A stretch of 64,000 nt of DNA from Peribacillus sp. FSL E2-0218 (GCF_037992945.1 NZ_CP150304.1:3537501-3601500), one strand, 5' to 3'. Positions 50,758 through 60,480 are shown, numbered from the stretch's first letter. The notes: a model not told the origin generated them from the letters alone. Numbers and translations: made by a program.

Positions 50758-51492
50758 AGTTGCTTCCTCCTCAATGATCGTTCCTGATTCCCTCTCCATG
50801 CTTGAACGGACTTCAAGCGGGATTTGATAATTTTTCGCGTATTCGACAGCCCTTGGATGGAGCACGCCCGCCCCTAAATTGGCAAGCTCGAGCATCTCAT
50901 CATAAGAGATGGATTGCAGTTTGCGCGCTTCTTTAATGTAGCGGGGATCCGTTGTGAAAACACCCGTAACATCCGTGTAAATATCACATCTATCCGCATT
51001 GAGCGCTGCAGCGATGGCAACTGCGGTCGTATCGGAACCGCCACGCCCCAATGTAGTGATTTCCCCATTAACATCGTTTCCCTGAAAACCGGCCACGACG
51101 ACGATCTGCCTTTCTTGCAGTCTAGCTTGGATTCTCGAAGCATCAATATCCAATATCCGGGCATTCCCATGTACGGATTCCGTCTGCATCCCTGCCTGCC
51201 AGCCAGTATACGAGATCGCTTCATGCCCCTTCTCAAGCAAGGCCATCGTCAGCAGGGAAATCGTAACCTGTTCCCCCGTCGTCAATAGCATATCCATTTC
51301 CCTTTTGCTTGGGGTGCTGGATATATCATGGGCCATGGAAACCAATTGATCGGTCGTTTTACCCATTGCGGAAACAACGACGACTACCTCATTGCCCTTC
51401 TCCGCTTCCTCTATTACCCGATTGGCAACATTTTTAAGTTTTTCAACGCTGCCGACGGATGTCCCGCCGAATTTTTGTACGATTAATGCCAT
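50260..51492 (-). CDS. lysC: Aspartokinase II (lysine-sensitive), alpha subunit
   Basis: 410-aa aspartate kinase, first step of the aspartate family (lysine, diaminopimelate, threonine, methionine). The N-terminal kinase domain starts ALIVQKFGGTSVG and has GRGGSDTTA near 150-158. Two C-terminal ACT domains (about 255-400) bind lysine. ATG 51492 is chosen by homology and GAGGGTG upstream; the frame runs into the riboswitch to 51621. It is regulated by the lysine riboswitch directly upstream. Confidence 0.97.
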   Translation of the reverse strand: MALIVQKFGGTSVGSVEKLKNVANRVIEEAEKGNEVVVVVSAMGKTTDQLVSMAHDISSTPSKREMDMLLTTGEQVTISLLTMALLEKGHEAISYTGWQAGMQTESVHGNARILDIDASRIQARLQERQIVVVAGFQGNDVNGEITTLGRGGSDTTAVAIAAALNADRCDIYTDVTGVFTTDPRYIKEARKLQSISYDEMLELANLGAGVLHPRAVEYAKNYQIPLEVRSSMERESGTIIEEEATMEENLIVRGIAFEDSITRVTVYGLPQSLGALSTIFMTLAKNQINVDIIIQSMTAEDTTNLSFSIKSEDKKAALIVLENNKEQLAFDRVETEGGLAKVSIVGSGMVSNPGVAAEMFEVMANTGIQVKMVSTSEIKVSTVVNELEMVKAVESLHEAFKLGQHANVLA

Positions 51493-51520
51493 CCTCATGC
51501 ACCCTCTCTTTTTAGGCAAT

Positions 51521-51765
51521 AAAAAAAGCAATGAGAAATATCTCATTGCTGTGATCACATATCCAATCTTGTAAGCACAGTGAGATAGCTCTCCAGGGCA
51601 TACACCCTGACAATCCGCCATTTATTAAATGTCAGACCAGAAAAACAAGCTATGAGACTTGTCTTCCTTCGGCGTCCTCCCCTTTCAAAACCCATCATGG
51701 AAACTCATACTTCTCCAGGTTTTTACTCTTGAATTCCGCACCTCTATCAGCACTTTTAAGTTGTC
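51521..51765 (-). promoter_or_regulatory. Lysine riboswitch (L-box) of lysC
   Basis: On the minus strand the conserved GATAGAGGTGCGG (about 51739-51751), ACGCCGAAGG (about 51671-51680) and AGCTATCTCACTG (about 51577-51590) elements appear in order. They are followed by the terminator AGCAATGAGA/TCTCATTGCT with seven T (51521-51550). Lysine binding should favour termination. Confidence 0.95.
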
Positions 51766-51784
51766 TAGTTAAAAATTCCTTTTA

Positions 51785-51813
51785 ATCATAGCATAGAGAT
51801 TTGTGGGGGGCAA
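51785..51813 (-). promoter_or_regulatory. SigA promoter of lysC
   Basis: On the minus strand TTGCCC (51808-51813) and TATGAT (51785-51790) are spaced by 17 nt, just upstream of the riboswitch aptamer and right at the uvrC stop. Confidence 0.6.
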
Positions 51814-51815
51814 GA

Positions 51816-53588
51816 TTATTCTTGCAATTTTCTCACGATTCCCTCAGCTACCCCTTTTGGCATGCCCGCTCCGATAATTTCCTCGACCGAGGCCTCTTTA
51901 ATTTTCTTCAATGAACCGAAATGTCTCAATAATTGCTTTCTTCGTTTTTCGCCGACTCCCGGAATATCATCAAGCTGGGAGTGCACGGCATTTTTGCCTC
52001 GCAGCTGGCGGTGAAACGTAATCGCAAACCGATGCACTTCATCCTGTATTCTTTGCAATAAGTAGAATTCCTGACTCCGGGAATCAAGCGGTACAAGCTC
52101 AAGAGGATTGCCGATCATTAATTGAGATGTTCTATGCTTCTCATCTTTAATCAGGCCAGAAAGCGGGATATCCAGGCCCAGTTCATTTTCCAAAATATCG
52201 CGGACGGCCTCCACATGTCCCTTACCGCCATCGATGATGATTAAATCCGGAAGCGGAAGACCCTCTTTCAATACCCGTGAATACCTTCTTCGGACGACTT
52301 CGCGCATGGATTCATAATCATCAGGCCCCTGGACGGTTTTGATCTTATATTTGCGGTATTCCCTTTTCTCGGGTTTGCCATCAATGAACACGACCAAAGC
52401 GGAAACGGGATCGCTTCCTTGGATGTTGGAGTTATCGAAGGCCTCAATTCGATGCGGGGTATAGATCCCCAATTGCACGCCAAGGTTTTCCACCGCATTG
52501 ATCGTTCTTTCTTCATCACGCTCAATCAATGAAAACTTTTCCTGAAGCGCAATGGAGGCATTTTTATTGGCCAATTTCAACATATCCTTTTTCGAACCCC
52601 GCTTTGGATGAATCGTCTTCACGCCAAGCAGGCCTTCAGCCAGTTCAGCATCCACCGACTCGGGCAGCAGGATTTCCTTCGGTTTAAAATGGTTCGTAAT
52701 CTCGTAAAACTGACCCAGGAATGTGAGCAGTTCCTGTTCCGGTTCATCATAGACGGGAAATAGGGATACGTCCCTTTCGATCAATTTACCTTGTCTTACA
52801 AAGAATACTTGAACGCACATCCAGCCTTTATCATGGGCAAATCCGAATACATCCCTGTCGATGAAATCGGTCGTCATCATTTTCTGCTTTTCCATCGTGA
52901 TATCGATATGGGCGATTTTGTCACGAAACTCCTTCGCCCTCTCAAAATCCAGCTCTTCGGATGCCTCCAGCATTTTTTCGGTCAGTTCTTTCTTAATCTC
53001 TGTATGCCCGCCATTCAAGAAACGGTTGATATCATCGACCATTTTTTTATATTCCTGTTCCTCCACATCATATACGCATGGAGCCAGACATTGACCAAGG
53101 TGATAATAAAGGCAAACCCGATCCGGCAGCGTATTGCACTTTCGAAGAGGATAGATGCGGTCGAGCAGTTTTTTCGTTTCGTTAGCCGCAAAAGCATTAG
53201 GGTACGGACCGAAGTATTTCCCTTTGTCTTTTTTGACCTTTCGCGTAATGATCAGGCGGGGATGCCGCTCAGCGGTCAGCTTGATGAAGGGATATGTTTT
53301 ATCATCCTTAAGCATGACATTATATTTTGGATCATGTTTTTTGATTAGATTCAGCTCTAAAATGAGAGCCTCGATATTGGAAGATGTGACGATGTATTCA
53401 AAATCCTCAATCTCATTTACGAGCCGAAATGTCTTTCCATCATGGGATCCCGTGAAATAGGAACGGACACGGTTCTTCAACACTTTCGCCTTGCCTACAT
53501 AAATGATCGTTCCCTGACGATCTTTCATCAAATAACAACCAGGCTGATCGGGAAGAAGCGCAAGTTTATTCTTTATTTGCTGGTTCAT
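51816..53588 (-). CDS. uvrC: Excinuclease ABC subunit C
   Basis: 590-aa dual-incision nuclease of nucleotide excision repair. N-terminal GIY-YIG nuclease ([25 protein letters not shown], about 17-45) for the 3' cut, UVR domain for UvrB contact (about 195-230), RNase H-like C-terminal nuclease (AFDNSNIQG...IIDGGKGH) for the 5' cut, and a final helix-hairpin-helix pair ([15 protein letters not shown]). ATG 53588 follows AGGAGG; the extension to 53612 lacks a binding site. Confidence 0.98.
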   Translation of the reverse strand: MNQQIKNKLALLPDQPGCYLMKDRQGTIIYVGKAKVLKNRVRSYFTGSHDGKTFRLVNEIEDFEYIVTSSNIEALILELNLIKKHDPKYNVMLKDDKTYPFIKLTAERHPRLIITRKVKKDKGKYFGPYPNAFAANETKKLLDRIYPLRKCNTLPDRVCLYYHLGQCLAPCVYDVEEQEYKKMVDDINRFLNGGHTEIKKELTEKMLEASEELDFERAKEFRDKIAHIDITMEKQKMMTTDFIDRDVFGFAHDKGWMCVQVFFVRQGKLIERDVSLFPVYDEPEQELLTFLGQFYEITNHFKPKEILLPESVDAELAEGLLGVKTIHPKRGSKKDMLKLANKNASIALQEKFSLIERDEERTINAVENLGVQLGIYTPHRIEAFDNSNIQGSDPVSALVVFIDGKPEKREYRKYKIKTVQGPDDYESMREVVRRRYSRVLKEGLPLPDLIIIDGGKGHVEAVRDILENELGLDIPLSGLIKDEKHRTSQLMIGNPLELVPLDSRSQEFYLLQRIQDEVHRFAITFHRQLRGKNAVHSQLDDIPGVGEKRRKQLLRHFGSLKKIKEASVEEIIGAGMPKGVAEGIVRKLQE

Positions 53589-53641
53589 GCTTTCAGCCTC
53601 CTGTTCTCCCATTTACAATTATTATATATCAAGATAGCGAA

Positions 53642-53678
53642 AAAAGCTTCAAGTCCGGAGACCTGAAGCTTTTTTTAG
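53642..53678. terminator. Terminator after trxA
   Basis: Stem AAAGCTTCAGGTCT/GGACTTGAAGCTTT with T-runs on the minus strand, 13 bp after trxA. Confidence 0.88.
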
Positions 53679-53690
53679 CTGACCCGTTTA

Positions 53691-54005
53691 TTAAGCGTGT
53701 TTTGCAATAAGCTCAGCAAGAGCTTCTTTAGGTTGGAAGCCAACCACTTTATCCACCACTTCACCGTCTTTAAGGACGATCAGTGTCGGAATGCTCATTA
53801 CACCGAATTTCCCAGCTGTTTCTTGGTTTTCATCTACATCCACTTTTACGATTTTCGCTGAATCGCCAATTTCCGTATCAAGCTCTTGAAGAACAGGAGC
53901 AATCATTTTACAAGGTCCGCACCATGGAGCCCAGAAATCTACAAGAACGACACCTTCGCTAGTATCCGTTGTGAACGTTTGGTCAGTTGCATTTACAATA
54001 GCCAT
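53691..54005 (-). CDS. trxA: Thioredoxin
   Basis: 104-aa disulfide reductase with active site WCGPC (C29, C32), conserved cis-Pro in SIPTL and typical length. ATG 54005 ([11 protein letters not shown]) follows GAGGAGG; the nine upstream codons to 54032 include that site and are not coding. Essential general thiol reductant (ribonucleotide reductase, PAPS reductase). Confidence 0.98.
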   Translation of the reverse strand: MAIVNATDQTFTTDTSEGVVLVDFWAPWCGPCKMIAPVLQELDTEIGDSAKIVKVDVDENQETAGKFGVMSIPTLIVLKDGEVVDKVVGFQPKEALAELIAKHA

Positions 54006-54144
54006 ATATATTTCCTCCTCAAATTTACTCAAATAACTAAAGACAGTATACCATTGTTGCTAGAATCGATGCTAATATTTTGCTTCAGTGGTAGGATGTC
54101 CAAATGAAGAGGGAATATGCACCCAGAATTCGCAGCCTATATCA

Positions 54145-54187
54145 ATAAAATAAGGGACGAGACATATTATGTCCCATCCCTTATTCG
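54145..54187 (-). terminator. Terminator of etfBA
   Basis: Stem AAGGGATGGGACATA/TATGTCTCGTCCCTT followed by TTATTTTATTG on the minus strand. Confidence 0.85.
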
Positions 54188-54201
54188 AAGCCGTTTACCC
54201 T

Positions 54202-55179
54202 TTAAGCATTCACTTTAAGTTTTTTGAATTCTTCCGTCAGTAATGGAATGACTTCGAAAAGATCGCCGACAATTCCATAGTCAGCTACATTGAAGATGTT
54301 CGCTTCAGGGTCTTTATTGATGGCTACGATCACTTTGGAGTTGGACATACCAGCTAAATGCTGAATCGCTCCAGAGATTCCGCAGGCAATATAGAGGTCA
54401 GGTGTAACGACCTTACCCGTTTGACCGATTTGCAAAGAATAGTCACAATAATCCGCGTCACATGCACCACGGGAAGCCCCTACCGCTCCGCCAAGAACTT
54501 GTGCCAGTTCCTTTAAAGGTTCAAAGCCGTCTTCGCTTTTCACTCCGCGGCCGCCAGCGATGATTACCTTGGCTTCTGAAAGATCGACGCCTTCACTTGC
54601 CTTTCTGACAACATCTTTTATGATGGTGCGTAAATCCTTGATATCCACGCTCAATGCAGCTACATCACCGGAGCGGGACTCATCTTTCGCCAATGGCTCA
54701 ATATTGTTCGGACGGATCGTTGCGAATATCACTCCATCTGTAACAATTTTCTTTTCAAAAGCTTTACCAGAATAAATCGGACGGGTGAAAACGATATTTC
54801 CGCCTTCTTCTTCAATGGATGTTACGTCAGAAATCAAACCTGATTCAAGCTTTCCAGCCAATTTAGGGGCAAGGTCTTTTCCAAGTGCCGTATGGCCGAA
54901 GAAGATGCCTTCGGGCTTTTCCTGCTCGATGACGGCGAGCAAGGCTTGCGCATAGCCATCTGAAGTGTATTGCTTCAATTGATCGTTTTCGACGGCGACA
55001 ACCCGGTCTGCACCGAATTGGATCAATTCATTCCCCAAATCTTGAACACTGTCACCAACTAAAACACCTACAATTTCTCCGCCATCTGCAGCAAGTTTAG
55101 CCGCACCGATCGCTTCAAATGATACATTTCTTAGTGAACCGTCGCGAACTTCGCCCAATACAAGAAACTTTCTAGCCAT
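54202..55179 (-). CDS. etfA: Electron transfer flavoprotein alpha subunit
   Basis: 325-aa ETF alpha subunit. With EtfB it carries electrons from acyl-CoA dehydrogenases to the quinone pool. The C-terminal FAD domain has GGAVGASRGACDADYC and the IGQTGKVVTPDLYIACGISGAIQH stretch (in two parts around 255-285). ATG follows AGGAGG. It lies 72 bp after etfB in the fatty-acid oxidation cluster. Confidence 0.97.
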   Translation of the reverse strand: MARKFLVLGEVRDGSLRNVSFEAIGAAKLAADGGEIVGVLVGDSVQDLGNELIQFGADRVVAVENDQLKQYTSDGYAQALLAVIEQEKPEGIFFGHTALGKDLAPKLAGKLESGLISDVTSIEEEGGNIVFTRPIYSGKAFEKKIVTDGVIFATIRPNNIEPLAKDESRSGDVAALSVDIKDLRTIIKDVVRKASEGVDLSEAKVIIAGGRGVKSEDGFEPLKELAQVLGGAVGASRGACDADYCDYSLQIGQTGKVVTPDLYIACGISGAIQHLAGMSNSKVIVAINKDPEANIFNVADYGIVGDLFEVIPLLTEEFKKLKVNA

Positions 55180-55251
55180 TTATAAAAACCTCCTGTGCTC
55201 TATTTTATCTATTTGTTGTGTGTAGTTTGTTTTAAAAAGGAATCGTTTCTA

Positions 55252-56025
55252 TTAAATTACTTTAGCTTCGCTGCGTAATAATTGTACAAGTTCGCTAACT
55301 TGGTCACCGATCTCGCCGCTCAAGACTTTTCCTGCTTCTTTTTTGGCTGGAAGGTAGATTTCGATCGTTTTTGTTTTCGCTTCAACATCATCCTCTTCCA
55401 GGTCCAAATCATCCAATTCCAATTCTTCAAGCGGTTTTTTCTTCGCTTTCATGATCCCTGGCAAAGAAGGATAACGCGGCTCATTTAACCCTTGCTGAGC
55501 CGTAACCAACAACGGAAGAGATGCTTCGATCGTTTCGGAATCCCCTTCAACATCACGGATAACGCTTACATTTCCATTTGCAATATCCAATTTAGTGATC
55601 GTTGTGATATAAGGGATTTCCAAGATTTCGGCAACGCGTGGACCGACTTGACCTGAACCGCCATCGATGGCCACATTCCCTGCAATGATTAAATCCGCCT
55701 CTTTGTCTTTTAAATATTCGCCTATGATTTTGGCAGTCGTGAACTGGTCGCCATTTTCTATATCATCTTCGATATTGATCAATACCGCTTTATCTGCACC
55801 CATTGCAAGAGCTGTACGCAATTGCTTCTCAGCCTCTTCGCTTCCGACGGAAATGACCGTTACTTCGCCGCCTTGTGCATCACGCACTTGGATGGCTTCT
55901 TCAACAGCATACTCATCATACGGATTAATGATGAATTCTGCTCCATCCTCATTAATTTTCCCATTGGATAATGTAATTTTTTCTTCTGTATCGAATGTTC
56001 TTTTCAGCAGCACATAAATATTCAC
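55252..56025 (-). CDS. etfB: Electron transfer flavoprotein beta subunit
   Basis: 257-aa ETF beta subunit (GTG start, GGGAGG upstream). Adenine-nucleotide-binding alpha/beta domain with GSEEAEKQLRTALAMGADKAV (in two parts, about 81-101) and the recognition loop for dehydrogenases (VIRDVEGDSETIEASLPLL). It sits between the enoyl-CoA hydratase gene and etfA. Confidence 0.97.
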   Translation of the reverse strand: MNIYVLLKRTFDTEEKITLSNGKINEDGAEFIINPYDEYAVEEAIQVRDAQGGEVTVISVGSEEAEKQLRTALAMGADKAVLINIEDDIENGDQFTTAKIIGEYLKDKEADLIIAGNVAIDGGSGQVGPRVAEILEIPYITTITKLDIANGNVSVIRDVEGDSETIEASLPLLVTAQQGLNEPRYPSLPGIMKAKKKPLEELELDDLDLEEDDVEAKTKTIEIYLPAKKEAGKVLSGEIGDQVSELVQLLRSEAKVI

Positions 56026-56152
56026 GGTAATACCTCCCGAATGATTTGAGTTTTGAAGATTATGAATTTTTTTGATATATTAAAGTATTCTTCAGGTTCC
56101 GCCAAAATCCTGCATAATATTTAAAAATAGTTTTTTGGTACCTTCAAAACTA

Positions 56153-56926
56153 TTATTTCCCTTTGAATACAGCTTCCCTTTTTTCGATGAAGGCCTGAAT
56201 TCCTTCTTTTGCATCAGCCGTCTCAAAAGCTTTGCCAAAGAGGGCCGCTTCCCTATCCACACCTTTATAGTAGGAATCATGCTTGGAATAATTCAATAAC
56301 TCGATGGCCGCCTTTAAAGCAACCGGGCTTTTCTTGGCGATTTTTTTAGCCAGCTCATTTGCCTTTGGAAGCAGTTCTTCGTCACTGAAGGCTTGATTCG
56401 CCAGACCCCATTCCACGGCTTGAGTGCCTGTAATCGGTTCGCTTGTAAAGAGCATTTCAGCTGCTTTTGCCGTGCCGACATAACGAGGAAGGCGCTGTGT
56501 GCCGGCAAAACCAGGGATTAAACCCAACTGCAGCTCAGGCAAACCTAGCTTTGCCCTTTCGGTTACCAAACGGATGTGGCAGGACATTGCCAGTTCCAAC
56601 CCTCCGCCAAGTGCTGCACCATGGATGGCGGCAATGACTGGTTTCGGGAAGGATTCGATTTTTTCGAATACAGCTTGACCTTTCTTGGTCAAGGATATGA
56701 AAGCTTCACCATTTTTCACTTCAGTAAACTCTTTAATGTCAGCTCCCGCCGAGAAAAATCTTCCTTCGCCATGAAGTAGGACAACTCGCACCTCTTCGTT
56801 TTGCCCGATTTGATCGAAGGCCTCTGACAGCTCCCCGATGATGGCCGAGGAAAGTGCGTTTGCAGGTGCATGTTCAATCGTTATGGATGCCACATGATTT
56901 TCGATAGAAAGCTTAAGGTATTCCAT
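56153..56926 (-). CDS. fadB: Enoyl-CoA hydratase (YsiB/FadB)
   Basis: 257-aa crotonase-family protein for the hydration step of fatty-acid beta-oxidation. Oxyanion-hole segments GRFFSAGADIKEF (about 57-69) and IHGAALGGGLELAMSCH (about 99-115), with the usual catalytic Glu positions. ATG 56926 (MEYLKLSIENHVASI) lies 7 nt after GGAGG; another ATG 6 bp upstream is too close. It is in the fadR-fadB-etfB-etfA cluster. Confidence 0.93.
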   Translation of the reverse strand: MEYLKLSIENHVASITIEHAPANALSSAIIGELSEAFDQIGQNEEVRVVLLHGEGRFFSAGADIKEFTEVKNGEAFISLTKKGQAVFEKIESFPKPVIAAIHGAALGGGLELAMSCHIRLVTERAKLGLPELQLGLIPGFAGTQRLPRYVGTAKAAEMLFTSEPITGTQAVEWGLANQAFSDEELLPKANELAKKIAKKSPVALKAAIELLNYSKHDSYYKGVDREAALFGKAFETADAKEGIQAFIEKREAVFKGK

Positions 56927-57052
56927 ATCCATCCCTCCTGTCATGTTAGTCGAACTTTTTTGAACATTCAATATGTATCTCTTCCCTTAATGAAACGGAA
57001 AGCCATTAACCGATTCTTTTAGAGGATGGTTAGCCATCCTCCATTCAAACCG

Positions 57053-57640
57053 TTAACTTCTAAGGCCGCATCCTCCGAGCAGGAGGCGATGAACGTCTGG
57101 TGCAAGGTCCGAAAGCGAATACTTTTGCTCATTCATGACCCATGTCGTCACCGTTTCGTCAATCGTTCCGAATATCATCTGCCTTGCAAGTAAATTATTT
57201 AAATCGGGCAGGAATTCGCCTTTCTCTTTTCCTTCAATGATGATCTGATCGATTAAATTTAAATACCCTCTCAACACATCATTGATTCTTAGGCGCAATT
57301 CTTTATTCGACTGCCTTAATTCCAACTGGGTGACAATTGCTAAATTCACGTCTTCTGAAAGGATTTGAAAATGTTTCTGGATAAGCACATGCATCTTTTC
57401 CGACGCTGTGGATTTTCCTTTGAGCTCTTCTTCGATTTGTTCCACAAAATAGCCCATCTTTTCATGAAATAATGATATTAAAATATCTTCTTTATTTTTG
57501 AAATAAAGATATATGGTGCCATCCGCTACGCCTGCCTGCTTGGCGATTTTGGATACTTGAGCTTGATAATAGCCGTTTTGGGCAATGACGATGACGGCTG
57601 CGTCAATAATTTGATTATACTTTGGTCTGTTGCGTTTCAC
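57053..57640 (-). CDS. fadR: TetR-family fatty-acid degradation regulator FadR (YsiA)
   Basis: 195-aa repressor of beta-oxidation genes; long-chain acyl-CoA releases it from DNA in B. subtilis. N-terminal HTH (about 8-50: IDAAVIVIAQNGYYQAQVSKIAKQ, then TIYLYFKNKEDIL). The GTG start at 57640 (MKRNRPKYNQIID) follows AAAGGGG and aligns with the family; the frame is open to 57676. A near-consensus FadR operator lies just upstream. Confidence 0.95.
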   Translation of the reverse strand: MKRNRPKYNQIIDAAVIVIAQNGYYQAQVSKIAKQAGVADGTIYLYFKNKEDILISLFHEKMGYFVEQIEEELKGKSTASEKMHVLIQKHFQILSEDVNLAIVTQLELRQSNKELRLRINDVLRGYLNLIDQIIIEGKEKGEFLPDLNNLLARQMIFGTIDETVTTWVMNEQKYSLSDLAPDVHRLLLGGCGLRS

Positions 57641-57661
57641 TGGCTGTCCCCTTTCAGAAAA

Positions 57662-57679
57662 TGAATGAATCATCATTCA
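57662..57679. promoter_or_regulatory. FadR operator upstream of fadR
   Basis: TGAATGAATCATCATTCA matches the FadR consensus TGAATGANTANTCATTCA with one mismatch. It lies about 22-40 bp before the fadR start, which fits autoregulation and control of fadR-fadB-etfBA. Confidence 0.85.
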
Positions 57680-57836
57680 TATTTCTATCATAAAATGACG
57701 ACCCTTGCCTGTCAAGCAAAAACTTCAAAGAGTACTGCCACTCCATTATCTCCATTGTACAGCCTCAATCTGGAGGATGTCCAGCTTCTCTCCAAAAGTC
57801 GGAGCCATGCCACTGCTCCGTATAGACGATGCTGCT

Positions 57837-59534
57837 TTACGCTTCTTTTCTTTCGTCGGATAGCTTCTTCTTTTCTTCCTCGATCAGGACTCTTCTCAAG
57901 ATCTTTCCTATTGTCGTTTTAGGCAGTTCTTCCCTGAATTCATAGCTGCGCGGCACCTTATAGGAAGCAAGGCTCTTTCTGGCAAACTCATTCAATTCTG
58001 CTTCAGTCGCACTGGCATTTTTTTTCAGGACAACATAAGCTTTGACGGTTTCACCGCGATATGGATCAGGTATTCCTGCCACTACAACCTCTTGAATCGC
58101 CTCATGCTCATATAGGACCTCTTCCACCTCACGTGGGTATATATTGAATCCCCCGGCAATGATGGTATCTTTTTTCCGCTCGACCACATAAAAGAACCCC
58201 TGTTCATCCATGTAGCCCAAATCGCCTGTAAGCAGCCAGCCATTTTTAAAAGTGCTTTCCGTTTCTTCCGGTCGATTCCAGTATCCCTGCATCACTTGAG
58301 GCCCTTTTATGGCTATTTCCCCAATTTCATTCGGTGGAAGCTCTTCACCCGTTTCCAGGGACAAGATCACCGAGTCCGTATCTGGCCATGGCAATCCAAT
58401 GCTGCCTTTTACCCTGGGCTGATCCCAAATGAAATTAGCATGGGTCACCGGAGAAGTTTCCGAAAGTCCATAGCCCTCAACGAGCTTTCCGCCCGTGATT
58501 TTTTCGAATTGCTCTTGAACCTCCAAGGGCAATGCTGCAGAACCGCTTATACAGGCATTGATGGAAGACAGGTCATACTTGCCGATATCCGGATGGTTCA
58601 GTAGACCGATATACATCGTTGGCGCACCGGGAAACATCGTCGGTTTCTGTTTTTGGATAGTTTTCAGCGTCACTTCGATATCGAACTTCGGCATGATGAT
58701 CATCGTATTCCCTTCCATGACGGAAAGAACCAATACCGTCGTCATCCCATACACGTGGAAGAATGGTAAAATGGCCAAGACCCTTTCTTCCCCGCGCCTA
58801 TTTTTATAAAGCCACGCATTGCACATCTTCGTATTCGCCAATAAGTTCTTATGAGTAAGCATGACCCCTTTCGGAAAGCCCGTTGTCCCTCCCGTATATT
58901 GCAAAAGGGCAAGGTCTTCATTCACATCGATCGGCTCGAGCACTTCCTCGGGGATTTTCCGTTTCATGATTTCGGTGAACAAATGATGATTGCCTGCATG
59001 CTCCACTTTGACGACGATTCCATATTGCTTTTTTTGGATGAATGGATAAATGAGATTTTTCGGAAAAGGTAAATATTCCTTGATAGCGGTTACAATGATA
59101 TGTTCGATATTCGTTCTAGAAGCGATTGCCGTGACACGGGGAAATAAAATATCCATCACTAAAATCATTTTCGCCCCCGAATCTTTCATTTGATACTCGA
59201 GTTCACGTTCCGTATACGTTGGATTCGTTTGAACGACGACTCCGCCGGCCATCAATATCCCAAAAAAGCTGATGACACCTTGAGGGCAGTTAGGAAGCAT
59301 GACGGCGACCCGTTCTCCTTTTTGAAGGCCGATGCTTTTTAAATAGGCTGCGAACTTTAAAGCCGACTCATAAACTTCGCGGTACGATAATTCCTTTCCC
59401 TGGAAATGAATGGATGTTTTACCGGGGAATTCTTCGGCTGACTCTTTCAAAAATGAATAAAGAGGCTTATCTTCGTACGATAGTACGGCTGGTATCTGTT
59501 CCGGATAAATGGTTTGCCATGGCTTATGGCTCAT
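57837..59534 (-). CDS. lcfA: Long-chain fatty-acid-CoA ligase
   Basis: 565-aa acyl-CoA synthetase of the ANL superfamily that activates fatty acids for beta-oxidation. AMP-binding P-loop YTGGTTGFPKGVM near 212-224, adenine motif EGYGLSETSP near 360, hinge/ligase motif GDLGYMDEQGFFYVVERKKD (in parts, about 444-463) and C-terminal catalytic Lys (TTIGKILRR). ATG 59534 follows AAGGAGGGG; the upstream frame to 59657 crosses the promoter. Confidence 0.96.
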   Translation of the reverse strand: MSHKPWQTIYPEQIPAVLSYEDKPLYSFLKESAEEFPGKTSIHFQGKELSYREVYESALKFAAYLKSIGLQKGERVAVMLPNCPQGVISFFGILMAGGVVVQTNPTYTERELEYQMKDSGAKMILVMDILFPRVTAIASRTNIEHIIVTAIKEYLPFPKNLIYPFIQKKQYGIVVKVEHAGNHHLFTEIMKRKIPEEVLEPIDVNEDLALLQYTGGTTGFPKGVMLTHKNLLANTKMCNAWLYKNRRGEERVLAILPFFHVYGMTTVLVLSVMEGNTMIIMPKFDIEVTLKTIQKQKPTMFPGAPTMYIGLLNHPDIGKYDLSSINACISGSAALPLEVQEQFEKITGGKLVEGYGLSETSPVTHANFIWDQPRVKGSIGLPWPDTDSVILSLETGEELPPNEIGEIAIKGPQVMQGYWNRPEETESTFKNGWLLTGDLGYMDEQGFFYVVERKKDTIIAGGFNIYPREVEEVLYEHEAIQEVVVAGIPDPYRGETVKAYVVLKKNASATEAELNEFARKSLASYKVPRSYEFREELPKTTIGKILRRVLIEEEKKKLSDERKEA

Positions 59535-59555
59535 GTACACCCCTCCTTCTGAATA

Positions 59556-59602
59556 TTCACAATACTCATTCTCATTATAATACAACCGGGATTTTCTTAC
59601 AA
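59556..59602 (-). promoter_or_regulatory. Promoter and FadR-like half operator of lcfA
   Basis: On the minus strand TTGTAA (59597-59602) and TATAAT (59574-59579) are spaced by 17 nt. Directly after the -10, GAATGAGTAT matches the left half of the FadR operator while the right half is degenerate, so binding there would block the start point. Confidence 0.65.
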
Positions 59603-59727
59603 TTGCTGAAATCAGGAAATATAAGCATAAAGGCCGATGGCAGAATCTAAAGCGCATTCAATAAGCCACAGAACTTAGAAACCACCCCAAACTGAGGGCA
59701 ATCAAGATTCCACATCCGTTTTCAATC

Positions 59728-59861
59728 AAAGTGGAATGAAACGGAAGGCGGCGACACTCCTGCGGGAATTGCGCGTCCACTTGAGACCCGCAGGCTGAAA
59801 GCCAAGGTGGCTCAAGGACCGCCTCTGGATAAGAGAGCGCCTGCAGTGAAATGGAACGGTC
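59728..59861 (+). repeat. Dispersed GC-rich repeat, copy 2
   Basis: 134 bp, same element as 18304-18436 but in the opposite orientation. It runs from AAAGTGGAATGAAACGG to ATGGAACGGTC, with the central GAGACCCGCAGGCTGAAAGCC and CCTGCGGG arms able to pair. Confidence 0.85.
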
Positions 59862-59933
59862 TAATTACAAATCCTCCAAAACTGTGGCCATTTAAGTGCT
59901 AAGCTTGAAATTCCTCATTCTATTGGACTGCAA

Positions 59934-59962
59934 AATAAAAAGCGACGCATACGGCCGCTTCT
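59934..59962 (-). terminator. Terminator of the mutSB-yshE region
   Basis: Stem AAGCGGC/GTCGCTT with TTTTTATTTTG following on the minus strand. Confidence 0.65.
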
Positions 59963-59963
59963 T

Positions 59964-60047
59964 TCAAGTGAAGAATAACATATAAACGATTCCAAGCAGA
60001 AAAAAGATTCCGCAACAAACAATCAGGACTTTTGCAAGTTTCTCCAC
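59964..60047 (-). CDS. Putative 27-aa membrane peptide
   Basis: GTG 60047 lies 7 nt after GAGGGAG. The product begins MEKLAKVLIVCCGIFFLLGI and consists of one membrane helix plus a short tail ending FFT. It lies between yshE and a terminator, so it is probably transcribed with yshE. Too short for certainty. Confidence 0.45.
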   Translation of the reverse strand: MEKLAKVLIVCCGIFFLLGIVYMLFFT

Positions 60048-60072
60048 AGTTTTCTCCCTCTCATGATGGACA

Positions 60073-60480
60073 TCAAGAAATTCCGGCACCGATGACTAAA
60101 GATAAAGCGATGGAAATGATCATCGATAGGAATCCAACTGCCCGGTTATCTTTTTGTATTTCTTCATCTATTTTAAAACCAGGTGTCATAAATTCAAAAA
60201 TGAAATAACCGATCAGCAAAAGGACAAATCCGTACACACCCCAGCCAATCATGGTAAGGAGCGAGTTCTGATGGAGGATGGACTGCTGGAATACATAGGC
60301 GATTCCAAATATTTTGCCGCCTGTTGCCAACGCCACGGATAGGTTTCCCTGTTTGATTTCCTCCCAGTTCTTGTACTTTGTGACAAGTTCAAAAATGGCT
60401 AAAAAAACAATCATGCACAAAATTACGACACTGTAACGAGCAGCTATATATACATATTCATTTTCCCACATATTCTCCAT
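60073..60480 (-). CDS. yshE: DUF350 membrane protein YshE
   Basis: 135-aa DUF350 (UPF0719) membrane protein with four hydrophobic segments (about 14-36, 50-70, 78-97 and 113-133). ATG 60480 (MENMWENEYVY) follows GGGAG by 7 nt; ATG 60471 is possible. It lies 62 bp after mutSB, as in B. subtilis. Function unknown. Confidence 0.88.
   Translation of the reverse strand: MENMWENEYVYIAARYSVVILCMIVFLAIFELVTKYKNWEEIKQGNLSVALATGGKIFGIAYVFQQSILHQNSLLTMIGWGVYGFVLLLIGYFIFEFMTPGFKIDEEIQKDNRAVGFLSMIISIALSLVIGAGIS

Larger units (their letters stand above)
59658..59963. other. Intergenic region lcfA to small ORF
   Basis: Contains the dispersed repeat (59728-59861) and a terminator (59934-59962). No gene is seen. 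Confidence 0.5.
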
